The notes under the pieces: model-generated
What the model was told of the DNA's origin: nothing
Database searches by the model: none
What the model saw: the letters and a program-made list of their open reading frames with translations, nothing else
In this document: positions 53,445 to 62,431 of the stretch, piece after piece
Position numbering within the stretch: the first letter of the stretch is position 1
Layout: every line of letters begins with the position of its first letter
Translations under genes and position numbers: made by a program
DNA from: DASXHY01 sp035552155
Lineage (GTDB): Bacteria; Verrucomicrobiota; Verrucomicrobiia; Limisphaerales; DASXHY01
DNA: 64,000 nt
Assembly: GCA_035552155.1 (NCBI GenBank)
Contig: DASZLX010000028.1
Location: forward strand, 253,122 to 317,121
Reading direction: 5' to 3'

Positions 53445-55760
53445 TTAATGCGTCATGGACGGCGGAACATCCTCGGGCGCGCTGCCCCAGTTCGGATTCG
53501 GCCGCGGCCCCATCTCAAAAACAAACGTGCCGCCGTTGGCGATGTCCGCATGATAAAACCAGGGCTTGTTCCACGGCTGGCCGTTCAAAGTGGCGGATTG
53601 AATGTAGATATTTTTGTCCGAATTGTGTTCGGTCTTGATGATCAAATCCTTGCCGCCGCCCATGTGCAGCGTCACTTTGTCAAAAATAGGCGAGCCGATG
53701 ATGTAAGCGCCGCTGGAAGGTTCCACGGTGTAAAATCCCATGGCGCTCAACACATACCACGAGGAAGTCGAGCCCTGGTCATCCATTCCTGGAAATGCCA
53801 GGCCCCATTTATCGCTGCCGTACAGCAGGCTCAAAATTTTCCGGATCACCTCCTGCGTCTTCCACGGCTGCCCGCAATAATCATAATAATAACCCGATTG
53901 CTGGTCCGGCTGATTGCCCTGGCAATAGAGGCCGATCATCCCGGTGACATCCCGCGCGATGCCTTGGGGGTTGTAAGGCGTGTTGAAAAATTCATCGAGC
54001 TTGGCCTGGAACTTTTCGCGCCCGCCCACCAGGTTGATCAGCCCTTGAACGTCATGCGGCACTAGCCAGAAATTTTGCCACCCGGTGGCTTCCTTCGACA
54101 TGTAATTATAATAAGGCTCGCGCGGGTCAAACGGCGAAATCCACGAGCCGTCCCCGTTCCGTCCGCGCATAAACCCGGTCGAAGGATCGTACACATTGGT
54201 GTAATTATGCGCGCGCGCGAGGAACAATTTATAGTCGTCGTCGTGTCCGAGCTTTTTGGCGAATTGCGCCATCGCGTAATCGTCCCAGCTATATTCCATG
54301 GTCTTGTCCACACCCGCATTCCCGCTGGCATTAGGCGGACTCGGATGCTCCATGAAATCATCATGCACCCAGCCCTTGGCCTCGTATTCGGCCAGGTTGC
54401 CGCGCGGCCCGGCGGGGTCCATCGCATTTTTTCGCAGAAAAGGATAAACGGAAGCGTAATCAAACGGCAGACCGCGTTCCCAATCGCCCAGGTACGTCAG
54501 CACGGCATGATCGCCGTAAAAGGACGTGTGCATCCAGCCGGACTCGCGCGCCATCTCCAAGTGCGTCCGGAGAATATTCGTTTTCACGTCCGGCTCCAGC
54601 AAGGTGAGCAGCATGGTCTGATTGCGTCCGGTGTCCCAAAACGCCATCGGACTGTACCGATCGTATTGCGCGACTTCGCCTTCCTGCCCGCCGCGAACCG
54701 GCTCGCCTTTTTTCGTGATCAGCCACGGTGTCATCAGTGAATTGTAAAGCGTGGAGTAAAAGAGCGTCCGTTCCTTTTCCGTGCCGCCTTCGACCTCGAT
54801 CAAATTAAGCTTCTGGCTCCACAATTCCTCGGCGCGGTGATGGACTTCGTCGAAATTGGCGGAATCCGCCGTCAGTTGTTCCTGCGCGGCTTCGACAGTG
54901 CGGCCCGAGGTGATGCGGACCATAATCTGCTCGCCCGCACTCGTGGCGAATTGAAGATAGGAACCGGCGTAAGTGGCCGATTCGGAGCGCGAACCCGGTT
55001 GCGTGGCATCATCCCGCCGCACCCGCGCGCCCTCCAGCCGCGGCTGGTTTTGACGAAAGGTGCCAAACGCCTTGAACGGTTTGGAAAACTCGGCCACAAA
55101 ATAGCGCCCTCGGAAATCTCTGCGCCCACCGCCCACCCGCCCGCGCACCGTATGATCGCCGACAATTTCAATTGAATTTTCTCCCGGCCCGAGGTCGATC
55201 AGCACCACACCACGTTCCGTTTGTGGAAAAGTGAACCGGTAATAACCCGTGCGCTCGCTGGTGGTCAGTTCGGTGCGAATGCCGCTGTCCGGAAAGAACA
55301 CGCTATAATATCCGGGCGACGCTTTTTCCGAAGCTTTGTCATACGGCGAAGCATAACTGCGATCCGGCGGCACCGTCCAATCGCCCACCAAAGGCATGAT
55401 GGTCAAACCGGACACCGGCGCTGAAAAACCAATCATCGTCGGGCGCGAATGAATGTAAGGATAGATGATCCCGTGGTTGCCCGCGGCGTCGGTCAAATCC
55501 TTGTTCAGCGGTCCAAGCAAAATGTTGCGATGCGGCAAGGCCGGCCCGGGAAAAACAAAACCGGTGTAAGCCTCCTCACCCGGCGGCGGCGCGTTTCCCA
55601 GCAACTCCGGCTTGTCCAGCGAAGCCGTGCCCACCAGCGGGTTGGCGTACTCCACCGGCGTCTTGGCGGAAACCGTGGCGCTCGCGAAAGCGCACAGCAG
55701 GAGCAGCGGAATATACCGCGATGGGCGCCGGCCGCTACCAAATGGTTTCGTGACTTTCAT
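53445..55760 (-). CDS. Secreted GH92-family mannosidase with Gln at the general-acid position
   Basis: The start is taken at ATG 55760 (771 residues), giving a signal peptide ending ASATVSAK; the frame is open to 55796. The overall GH92 architecture is present (VEYANPLVGTASLDKPE, PGYYSVFFPDSGIRTELT, MEYSWDDYAMAQFAKKLGHD, NPYNPQGIARDVTGMIG), with Asp660-Asp661 in GMDDQGSTSSWY. The canonical HGNEPxHH is replaced by QGNQPDQQ, so the general acid Glu is Gln617. The usual WDTFRAEHP is WDTGRNQTM. From memory, the Cellulosimicrobium phosphomannan-uncapping GH92 has the same Glu-to-Gln change, because a phosphate leaving group needs no acid. A mannose-1-phospho-6-mannose phosphodiester is therefore the leading substrate prediction. 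It is upstream of tdh-kbl and divergent from the esterase gene. Confidence 0.9.
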   Translation of the reverse strand: MKVTKPFGSGRRPSRYIPLLLLCAFASATVSAKTPVEYANPLVGTASLDKPELLGNAPPPGEEAYTGFVFPGPALPHRNILLGPLNKDLTDAAGNHGIIYPYIHSRPTMIGFSAPVSGLTIMPLVGDWTVPPDRSYASPYDKASEKASPGYYSVFFPDSGIRTELTTSERTGYYRFTFPQTERGVVLIDLGPGENSIEIVGDHTVRGRVGGGRRDFRGRYFVAEFSKPFKAFGTFRQNQPRLEGARVRRDDATQPGSRSESATYAGSYLQFATSAGEQIMVRITSGRTVEAAQEQLTADSANFDEVHHRAEELWSQKLNLIEVEGGTEKERTLFYSTLYNSLMTPWLITKKGEPVRGGQEGEVAQYDRYSPMAFWDTGRNQTMLLTLLEPDVKTNILRTHLEMARESGWMHTSFYGDHAVLTYLGDWERGLPFDYASVYPFLRKNAMDPAGPRGNLAEYEAKGWVHDDFMEHPSPPNASGNAGVDKTMEYSWDDYAMAQFAKKLGHDDDYKLFLARAHNYTNVYDPSTGFMRGRNGDGSWISPFDPREPYYNYMSKEATGWQNFWLVPHDVQGLINLVGGREKFQAKLDEFFNTPYNPQGIARDVTGMIGLYCQGNQPDQQSGYYYDYCGQPWKTQEVIRKILSLLYGSDKWGLAFPGMDDQGSTSSWYVLSAMGFYTVEPSSGAYIIGSPIFDKVTLHMGGGKDLIIKTEHNSDKNIYIQSATLNGQPWNKPWFYHADIANGGTFVFEMGPRPNPNWGSAPEDVPPSMTH

Positions 55761-56090
55761 ATCAATCGAAGATCCCGCCGTTGCAATGCTGGCCATGGTG
55801 TTTTGAAGTGGAACGCGCTACGAACGATTTAACATTATTCGTTCGACACCGCCCGCAAATGCCTGTTCATTGGCGGCCTCAGGTTTCCCATAATGACAAT
55901 GGACCCTGGGCATACGGCGGTTTGGCGCATGAAATCTCAATTACTCCAGTCGGATGCCAAAAGTCCACCTGAGGTTACAATTTCACAACAAAAGTCACAT
56001 TTTTCATGTCTCAAAAAATCGCGACTCCAGCTGAAACTTTGCCGGCAGCCGTGTGCGTCTAAAATAGGCACACCCAATTTCAATCGAATT
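55761..56090. other. Divergent promoter region, GH92 and esterase genes
   Basis: About 330 bp between the divergent third GH92 and the SASA esterase. It should hold both promoters. A weak TTGCCG ... TAAAAT pair precedes the esterase (near 56040-56070) with a short spacer. I found no gene and no clear operator. Confidence 0.4.
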
Positions 56091-57590
56091 ATGAAGATTC
56101 CCTCCGGCGCATCAAAATTACTGCTCCTGGCGGGCCTGGCGTTTTCTCAAGCCGCCTTTGCCGCCGATTCCGATTCCCTGAAACTGCCGGCGGTCTTCGG
56201 CGACAACATGGTTTTGCAGCAGCAACAACCCGTGCCGGTCTGGGGCTGGAGCGCGCCGCACGCGGACGTCACCGTGAAATTCGCCGGCCAGTCCAAATCC
56301 ACCCGCGCCAACGCGCAGGGCCTCTGGCGGGTGACGCTCGCCAAATTGTCCGCCTCGTTCACTCCTCAATCGCTTGTCATTGAATCCGGCGGCACCAAAG
56401 TTTTCACCAACATCCTCGTCGGCGAAGTCTGGGTTTGCTCCGGCCAATCGAACATGGAAAAACCGATTGATGGCCGGCCCGGGTGGAAACCAAATTTCAA
56501 TTCCACGCAGGAACTTGCCTCCGCGACCTTTCCCGCCATTCGCCTTTTCAAAGTCGAACAAACCCTTTCGCACGAACCCTTGAGCGATTTCAAAAAATTT
56601 CAGGCCTGGCGTTCCTGCGATTCCAACGCCCTGCAAACAGTCAATTTCTCCGCCGCCGCGTATTTCTTTGGCCGCGAAATCCACACAAACCTCAACGTGC
56701 CGGCCGGCCTGATCGAATCCTCCTGGGGCGGCACGCGCATCGAGCCCTGGACGCCGCCGGTCGGGTTTGAGTCCGTTCATTCTCTCGAAAAATTTGGCAT
56801 CCCCGTCGCAAAATCCACCGCCGTCCACTCCACGACGCCCATGGCAATATACAATGCCATGATTGCGCCGATGGCCGGCTTCGCCATCCGGGGCGCGTTG
56901 TGGTACCAGGGCGAATCCAATTGCTCGGGCGCTGCAAATGAAAGCGACTATTTGACCTACGCCGATAAAATGGAGGCTCTCGTCGGCGGCTGGCGAAAGG
57001 TCTGGAACGAAGGCGATTTTCCGTTTTATTTCGTCCAGATTGCGCCCTACCGATATTACGGCCGCGACAAAGCCACGCCCTCACCCGAGCGGTTGCCCGA
57101 GTTCTGGGCGATCCAGTCTCGCGCTGAGCGCGCGATCAAGAACACCGGCATGGTCGTCACCACCGATCTCGTGGATGACCTGAACGACATCCACCCGCGC
57201 AACAAACAGGACGTCGGCCACCGGCTGGCGCTGCTCGCGCGCAACAGAACTTATGGCGAAAAAGATGTCGTCGCGTCCGGACCGATTTTCCAAGAGATGA
57301 AAATCGAAGGCAACAAAGCCATCCTGACCTTCGAGAATGCGGATGGCGGTTTGATGAGCCACGACGGCCAGCCATTGACCTGGTTTGGTATCGCGGGACC
57401 GGACGGAAAATTCGTTGAAGGCGATGCCACCATTGCCGGCGACACGGTGGTGGTTTCCTCCATTGAAGTAGATAAGCCGCAGGCAGTCCGCTTTGCCTGG
57501 CGCGAAACCGCGCAGCCGAATTTTTGCAATAAAGCAGGTTTGCCGGCGGAGCCGTTTAACACAGAAGACACCGCCGCGCGCCAACCCTGA
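56091..57590 (+). CDS. Secreted sialate O-acetylesterase-like (SASA) carbohydrate esterase
   Basis: The start is taken at ATG 56091 (499 residues), beginning a signal peptide (MKIPSGASKLLLLAGLAFSQ); the frame extends to 55893 without signal character. An N-terminal beta domain (~30-105; LPAVFGDNMVLQQQQPVPVWG) is typical of bacterial SASA proteins. The SGNH-type serine is Ser120 in VCSGQSNMEKP. Further blocks are LIESSWGGTRIEPW and RGALWYQGESN, and the catalytic His368 lies in NDIHPRNKQDVGHRLA. It removes O-acetyl groups from sialic acid or, as often in soil bacteria, from plant or fungal polysaccharides, exposing them to the exo-mannosidases nearby. It converges on GH97 with 31 bases between stops. 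Confidence 0.9.
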   Translation: MKIPSGASKLLLLAGLAFSQAAFAADSDSLKLPAVFGDNMVLQQQQPVPVWGWSAPHADVTVKFAGQSKSTRANAQGLWRVTLAKLSASFTPQSLVIESGGTKVFTNILVGEVWVCSGQSNMEKPIDGRPGWKPNFNSTQELASATFPAIRLFKVEQTLSHEPLSDFKKFQAWRSCDSNALQTVNFSAAAYFFGREIHTNLNVPAGLIESSWGGTRIEPWTPPVGFESVHSLEKFGIPVAKSTAVHSTTPMAIYNAMIAPMAGFAIRGALWYQGESNCSGAANESDYLTYADKMEALVGGWRKVWNEGDFPFYFVQIAPYRYYGRDKATPSPERLPEFWAIQSRAERAIKNTGMVVTTDLVDDLNDIHPRNKQDVGHRLALLARNRTYGEKDVVASGPIFQEMKIEGNKAILTFENADGGLMSHDGQPLTWFGIAGPDGKFVEGDATIAGDTVVVSSIEVDKPQAVRFAWRETAQPNFCNKAGLPAEPFNTEDTAARQP

Positions 57591-57621
57591 GCAATTTTTG
57601 GGGAGCGCGGCCCGCGCCGAT

Positions 57622-59484
57622 TTACTTACCAGAGCTTTCCGGCACCAGCCACGCTACATACCCGCCGTCTTTCCGCAACGGCATCAGCAACGAATCCTTG
57701 CGCGTGACCGTGCGCTCCGATCGCACAAACGCATCATTGCGGTCTGCGCTGTCGGCCAGTTCCACTAATTTATAGCTGCCCTTGCCAAGGAAATTCAGCG
57801 ACACCGTTTCCCGGCGCGGCATAGTGCCGTTGATCACGCCCACGAACCATTGGTCCCCGTGCTGGCGCGCGTAGGCGGCTATTTCGCCGATTTTACTCTC
57901 CGGCAAGACAAGGGTTTCATCCCACACGGAGGGCAGCGCCTTCAAAACATCCGCCGCATCGCTTTTCAGATAATGTTCCGGACTGTCGCCCATGCACAAG
58001 AATGGCGCCGTGAACACAATCGGCATCGCCAGTTCATGTGCAAAGGAGGAACCGTCCAGCCGCTTCGGAATCAACAGTGTCGGCGTGTAATCCGCCGGGC
58101 CTTGCACATAGCGCACGAACGGTAGCGTGGTGTCGTGCACGGAGGGATTCTTGCCCTGCTCGCGGCCGCTGACCGCCTCGCGGTTCACTTCATTTGGCCA
58201 CGTCCGCTCGCGGCCAGTCGGCTTGACCGCGCCGTGGATGTCAATCATCAGCCCCGCTGACGCCGCGTCGCGCAGCGTATCGTCATACCATTGCACCCAG
58301 ACCGTGTTGGGGGGATGCGGAAAATCGATTTTCAACCCCACAATCCCCATTTCCTTGGCGCGTTTGAAATAAGCCATGCGGTCTTCCGGCTTGAAAACAT
58401 ATTGTGAATTCACCCACACCCAAATCTTCACACCCTGGCTTTTGGCATAATCAACGACGTCCCGCATGGCGTTCCAGGCATTGTCTCCGCCGCCGTTCCA
58501 TCTCCGCCATCCGTCGTCCACCAGGTAATATTCGTAGCCCATTTGTTTGGTGCCATCGATCCACGAATTTTGTTCCTCCAATTTAGGCGGCCCGCCAGTC
58601 AGCCAGTGCCAGATCGAGCGGCCCGGCTTGATCCAGTCGGCATTCGCCAGTTCCGGCGCGGGCGGCGGGCAAAGATTCTTGATGATGTCGCTGTTCACCA
58701 GCGTGTTCAGATCCCGCGCAAGAATCGTCACCCGCCACGGCGAAATAATTTCTCCTTCGTGATCCCATCCGTCGGAATCGTAATGAAACAAGGCCTTAAA
58801 GCTGCTTTCACCGGACGCCTGCAACGCCATGTCACTGTACGAAATCAGATTCGCCTCGGTCATCATCCCGTAACCCGCGTCGCCGGGAAATTTCAACGTC
58901 GCGGGCGCCATCAGCTTCAAGCCCTTCGGCAATTGGCCGACGATATCCGGATAAAACTTCGATTCGTAGGACGGATTATTTTCGTCCTGGTGCCAAAGCA
59001 TCGACCCTACCGGCACGGTCCACTCGGTGCTTTCGCCATTGATATGACGCGTACCGCTGCCCGGCACGCGATACCGAAAGGCGACGCCGTCGTTGAACAC
59101 CCGCGCTTCCAGTTGCCATTGGGTGCTGCCGCTTGTCAGATTGATGACGGCGACATTACAATGATTCACGGCGACGTCATGAACTCCCCGCGTGGGATAA
59201 CGCTCGTCAATAACGCTTCTTTCCGGCTTGCCCTCCAACGTCACATCCCCACCCAGATCTTTGCTATCCACGATGATTCCCAACTCCGCTTTTCCGAGCA
59301 CCGGCCGGCCGTGAAAATTCACGGTGTAACTCAAATGTTCGCCCGCGCTCACCGCCACGGCGATTTTGCCATCCGGACTTTTTATGGTGAGTTCGTTTTC
59401 CTTTGCCACCAGTGAGCCGGCAACCAGAAAACTGAAAACGCCCGCCAGAAAAATGGCGGGAACGACGGTGTTTTTGATTTTCAT
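57622..59484 (-). CDS. Secreted GH97 alpha-glycosidase, retaining-type residue pattern
   Basis: The start is ATG 59484 (620 residues), with a TTG two codons earlier as alternative. The signal peptide ends near SLVAKEN. The N-terminal beta-super-sandwich (ELTIKSPDGKIAVAVSAG) leads to a TIM barrel (~270-520): EYYLVDDGWRRW, GVKIWVWVNSQYVF, GIVGLKIDFPHPP and MIDIHGAVKPTGRERTWPN. Asp387 in LKIDF matches the nucleophile of the retaining GH97 branch (alpha-galactosidase type); the inverting SusB branch lacks this Asp. GH97 enzymes split alpha-glucosides or alpha-galactosides; the Asp favours alpha-galactosidase, but other retaining activities exist. It is 33 bases after GH125 and co-transcribed. Confidence 0.92.
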   Translation of the reverse strand: MKIKNTVVPAIFLAGVFSFLVAGSLVAKENELTIKSPDGKIAVAVSAGEHLSYTVNFHGRPVLGKAELGIIVDSKDLGGDVTLEGKPERSVIDERYPTRGVHDVAVNHCNVAVINLTSGSTQWQLEARVFNDGVAFRYRVPGSGTRHINGESTEWTVPVGSMLWHQDENNPSYESKFYPDIVGQLPKGLKLMAPATLKFPGDAGYGMMTEANLISYSDMALQASGESSFKALFHYDSDGWDHEGEIISPWRVTILARDLNTLVNSDIIKNLCPPPAPELANADWIKPGRSIWHWLTGGPPKLEEQNSWIDGTKQMGYEYYLVDDGWRRWNGGGDNAWNAMRDVVDYAKSQGVKIWVWVNSQYVFKPEDRMAYFKRAKEMGIVGLKIDFPHPPNTVWVQWYDDTLRDAASAGLMIDIHGAVKPTGRERTWPNEVNREAVSGREQGKNPSVHDTTLPFVRYVQGPADYTPTLLIPKRLDGSSFAHELAMPIVFTAPFLCMGDSPEHYLKSDAADVLKALPSVWDETLVLPESKIGEIAAYARQHGDQWFVGVINGTMPRRETVSLNFLGKGSYKLVELADSADRNDAFVRSERTVTRKDSLLMPLRKDGGYVAWLVPESSGK

Positions 59485-59517
59485 TCGCAAATTCCGAAGT
59501 GCGGCGCGCCGGCAGTT

Positions 59518-60933
59518 TCAACTCAGCAACTGCGGACGCTCATTGAAAGTTTTCAGCACCAATTCGCCAAAAATCGTGTTCGCCCAGGCAAACCAAGCGC
59601 GGGTGAATTTTTTCGGATCGTCCTTGTTGAAAGCCTCGTGCATAAACCCGGTGCCGGCGTGCGTATGCTGAAGCGTGGTGAGGCATTCCTTGATTTCATC
59701 GTCATGCTGGGCGGTCAGGCCTTGGATGATAATGCCCAGCGGCCAGATCATGTCCATGCCGACGTGCGGTCCGCCCAGTCCCCGGCCGGCGCGCCCGTCG
59801 CAATAGTAAGGATTTTTGGGCGACAACAGCATCGCGCGCGTATTCTGGTAAAGCTTCTCACCGGGCTTCACCGCGCCCAGGTAGGGCAGCGAAAGCAGGC
59901 TCGGGATGTTGCCGTCGTCCGTGCAGTAATAATTCCCAAACGCATCCACCTCGTACGCATAAACCTTTCCGGCAAACGGATGGTTGACGATGGAATATTC
60001 ATGGAGCGCATGCTCCACTTCATCGGCCAGCGCGCGGCATTCCTTCGCCAGGTCTGAATCCTTGCGCAACTGCTCCACCATTTCCGCCGCCTGCCGCAGG
60101 CTGACCATCGCGAAGAAATTCGAGGGCACCAAAAACGGAAATATCGTCGCGTCATCACTTGGCCGGAACATCGAATAAATCAGCCCCACCGGTTTCGCCG
60201 GGTTCCCATAACCGCGACCGGGAACCGTGTCCGTCGCGGTTTCCGTCCGGCGCATGAAATGATACGGCCCTTTTCCGTGCTTGCGCTGTTGTTCGCGAAA
60301 CGTTTTCAGCGTGAGCGCAATCGCCTGCTGCCATTGCTCATCGAACGGCGCGGCGTCCCCCGTCGCTTTCCAATAACCGTGCGCCAGGCGAATCGGGTAG
60401 CAGAGTGAATCAATTTCCCATTTCCGCTCGTGAACGCCCGGTTTCATGTCGGTGAGATCGCTGGACCATTCACTCCGCTTCGTCGCATCCTTGTAAAAAG
60501 CATTCGCGTACGGATCCTTGAGAATGCAGCGCGTCTGGCGATTGATGACTCCCGCCACTAATTGTTGCAACTGGTTGTCTTCCTTCAGGAGCGAGAGATA
60601 CGGGTAGACCTGGGCCGAACTGTCGCGCAGCCACATCGCGTCAATGTCGCCGGTGATGACATACGTGTCCGGGCGGCCATCGACCATTTCAAAATCCACG
60701 GTCGTGTCGAGCGTGTTCGGAAAACAATTCTCAAACATCCAGCCGATTTCCTTGTTACCGATGGACGAGCGGACGCGCTCGATCGTGCGCTCCACCGCCT
60801 CGCTCCTGAATTTGCGTTTCGCGGCCGGGACACGCACGACGGGAAAACTGCTGTCCTGGGCCCAGGTGTTGGCGCTCACGAGCAACGTGGCGGTGGCGAG
60901 TGAAGTATTGCGAATAAAATCTCTTCGAGTCAT
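59518..60933 (-). CDS. GH125 exo-alpha-1,6-mannosidase, Tat-exported
   Basis: 471 residues. A twin-arginine signal (TRRDFIRNTSLATATLL) suggests export after folding. The body matches GH125 (formerly DUF1237): IGWMFENCFPNTLDTTV, DIDAMWLRDSSAQVYPY, RKWEIDSLCYPIRLAHGYW, GYGNPAKPVGLIYSMFRPSDD, FGNYYCTDDGNIPSLLSLPY and HTHAGTGFMHEAF. The family is metal-independent, inverting and specific for non-reducing alpha-1,6-mannose. This complements the three GH92 enzymes upstream. It heads an operon with GH97 and is divergent from an AraC-family regulator. Confidence 0.95.
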   Translation of the reverse strand: MTRRDFIRNTSLATATLLVSANTWAQDSSFPVVRVPAAKRKFRSEAVERTIERVRSSIGNKEIGWMFENCFPNTLDTTVDFEMVDGRPDTYVITGDIDAMWLRDSSAQVYPYLSLLKEDNQLQQLVAGVINRQTRCILKDPYANAFYKDATKRSEWSSDLTDMKPGVHERKWEIDSLCYPIRLAHGYWKATGDAAPFDEQWQQAIALTLKTFREQQRKHGKGPYHFMRRTETATDTVPGRGYGNPAKPVGLIYSMFRPSDDATIFPFLVPSNFFAMVSLRQAAEMVEQLRKDSDLAKECRALADEVEHALHEYSIVNHPFAGKVYAYEVDAFGNYYCTDDGNIPSLLSLPYLGAVKPGEKLYQNTRAMLLSPKNPYYCDGRAGRGLGGPHVGMDMIWPLGIIIQGLTAQHDDEIKECLTTLQHTHAGTGFMHEAFNKDDPKKFTRAWFAWANTIFGELVLKTFNERPQLLS

Positions 60934-61325
60934 GGCTGTAATAAGTTTGAAACGAACGTGGCTCGGAAGATACCGCGCAGATTTGTTCGTGACACGCTCA
61001 ATTTTTAAAAATCATTTGTAACGGCGCGGCGGCCAGGCAATCAGAAAGGCGCACCCCCGCATGGTAGTTTTGTACCTCCCCCGGCGCTGGCCTCAAGGAT
61101 TCAACCGCACCGAGATGTGCGATTGAGCCGGACGCCGCTCTCGTTCGCAGTTACGTTTTCCGTCAAGTTCGGCGCATTTTCGATGTCGTTGGAGGCAGTA
61201 TCGGATGCGTTCGGAGGCAGAAAAAAGTCTCTTTTATTTCACTTTTGTAACGTCTAATATCCATTTGACCAAACAAACTATGGGAACACCCCAAACGACG
61301 GCCTCGCGCCGTCGCGAAACCAATT
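60934..61325. other. Divergent control region between GH125 and the AraC regulator
   Basis: 392 bp. It carries the direct repeat listed separately and an A/T-rich stretch (AAAAAAGTCTCTTTTATTTC near 61220-61240) that may hold the regulator promoter. No gene was found. Confidence 0.5.
61182..61220. promoter_or_regulatory. Two-copy direct repeat, candidate AraC operator
   Basis: GATGTCGTTGGAGGCAG (61182-61198) and GATGCGTTCGGAGGCAG (61204-61220) share GATG...GGAGGCAG at a 22-bp period, about two helical turns. AraC proteins typically bind direct half-sites so spaced. The pair is 105 bases before the regulator and 249 before GH125. Confidence 0.5.
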
Positions 61326-62237
61326 ATGCAACCGACCGTACCCCTCGATTGGTGGCCGCAGGATCTCCTGACCCGGCGTCCTTTGCACGATGTGTTTGTC
61401 TGCGGCCGGCAATTGCATCCGCCGCTGTTCAGCCACATCGTCACTTTTCCGCGCCTGGAAATTCCCCTCAAAGGCGAATACGAGAATCAGATTGAACGGG
61501 ATGCCAAAATTGAAACGGTTTGCCTCCGCCCGGGCAGCGCCCTGTTCATCCCGCCCAACTGCTGGAATTATCCCACCTGGGAACGCAAGGTCGAAGTCAT
61601 GTCGCTGTTGTTTGGGAGAAAGCAGCTCGGGGTCAGCATCGTTTCCGCGAAGGGACCCAAAATGCCCCAGCTCGTCGCCCACAAATTCGCCGTGCCCGCG
61701 CCCGTCAGCGGCCCCATTCCGCACATCCTCGAGGCGATGCTGGAATTATATTCGGTGCAGGAGCCGGCCGGCGCTTTCACCGAATTGTCCCGCGCGCTCG
61801 TGCAATGCGTGGAGCGGCTCGTCCACGAATCGCCCGCCGCGGAATCCGAAAATCGCGGCCAAAGCTTCTTCGAACGCGTCTGCGTTTACCTGCAGGGCAG
61901 CTATCAAAACGACATCACGCGCGATTCCGTCGCCCATTTGTTCAGCGTCAGCCCCAATCACCTCTCGCGCGTGTTTCACCGGCACGGACACATGACGTTC
62001 ATCGACTATTTGACCCATGTCCGGATTGCCCGCAGCAAATTCCTCCTGTGCAATTATAATTTCAAACTTGAAGACGTCGCCGTGCGTTGCGGTTTTCGCG
62101 ACGCCGCCTATTTCTGCCGCGTCTTCAAACGCGTCACCAAGACCACGCCCATCGAGTATCGAGCCAAAATGGTGCAATACCCGAGTGGCGCGGAGCTGGA
62201 GAAATCCCAAAACACAGGCAACGGTGCCCTGGCATAA
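61326..62237 (+). CDS. AraC-family transcriptional regulator
   Basis: 303 residues. The N-terminal half (~1-110) is a cupin-like sensing domain (HIVTFPRLEIPLKGEYENQI, CLRPGSALFIPPNCWNYPTW). The C-terminal ~100 residues are the double helix-turn-helix of the family (ITRDSVAHLFSVSPNHLSRVF, then LEDVAVRCGFRDAAYFCRVF). The second helix-turn-helix and the following FKRVTKTTPIEYR are textbook. It probably senses a mannose-containing sugar and controls GH125-GH97, from which it is divergent, as well as itself. It is the only dedicated regulator near the mannosidase block. Confidence 0.92.
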   Translation: MQPTVPLDWWPQDLLTRRPLHDVFVCGRQLHPPLFSHIVTFPRLEIPLKGEYENQIERDAKIETVCLRPGSALFIPPNCWNYPTWERKVEVMSLLFGRKQLGVSIVSAKGPKMPQLVAHKFAVPAPVSGPIPHILEAMLELYSVQEPAGAFTELSRALVQCVERLVHESPAAESENRGQSFFERVCVYLQGSYQNDITRDSVAHLFSVSPNHLSRVFHRHGHMTFIDYLTHVRIARSKFLLCNYNFKLEDVAVRCGFRDAAYFCRVFKRVTKTTPIEYRAKMVQYPSGAELEKSQNTGNGALA

Positions 62238-62431
62238 TCACCGCCCTCGAATATTTGATGCCGGTTTCACGCAAGCGATTTCGACACTTTCGCGGTTGCC
62301 CCCGTGACTCAATTTTACGGCTCAATAAATTCTAGTCGAAACCTTCGGAACTTGGATACGTCCGCCTGGATTGCCCGGCCTCACCGTTGATTTTAAATGA
62401 TTTGCCGGCGAGTTTTGTTTATCCTGTTTTG

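Noticed and set aside
53445..55760. Calling the third GH92 a dead pseudo-enzyme
   Set aside because: The frame, signal peptide and Asp-Asp pair are intact and a Gln at this position is known, from memory, in an active GH92; loss of function is not the simplest reading.
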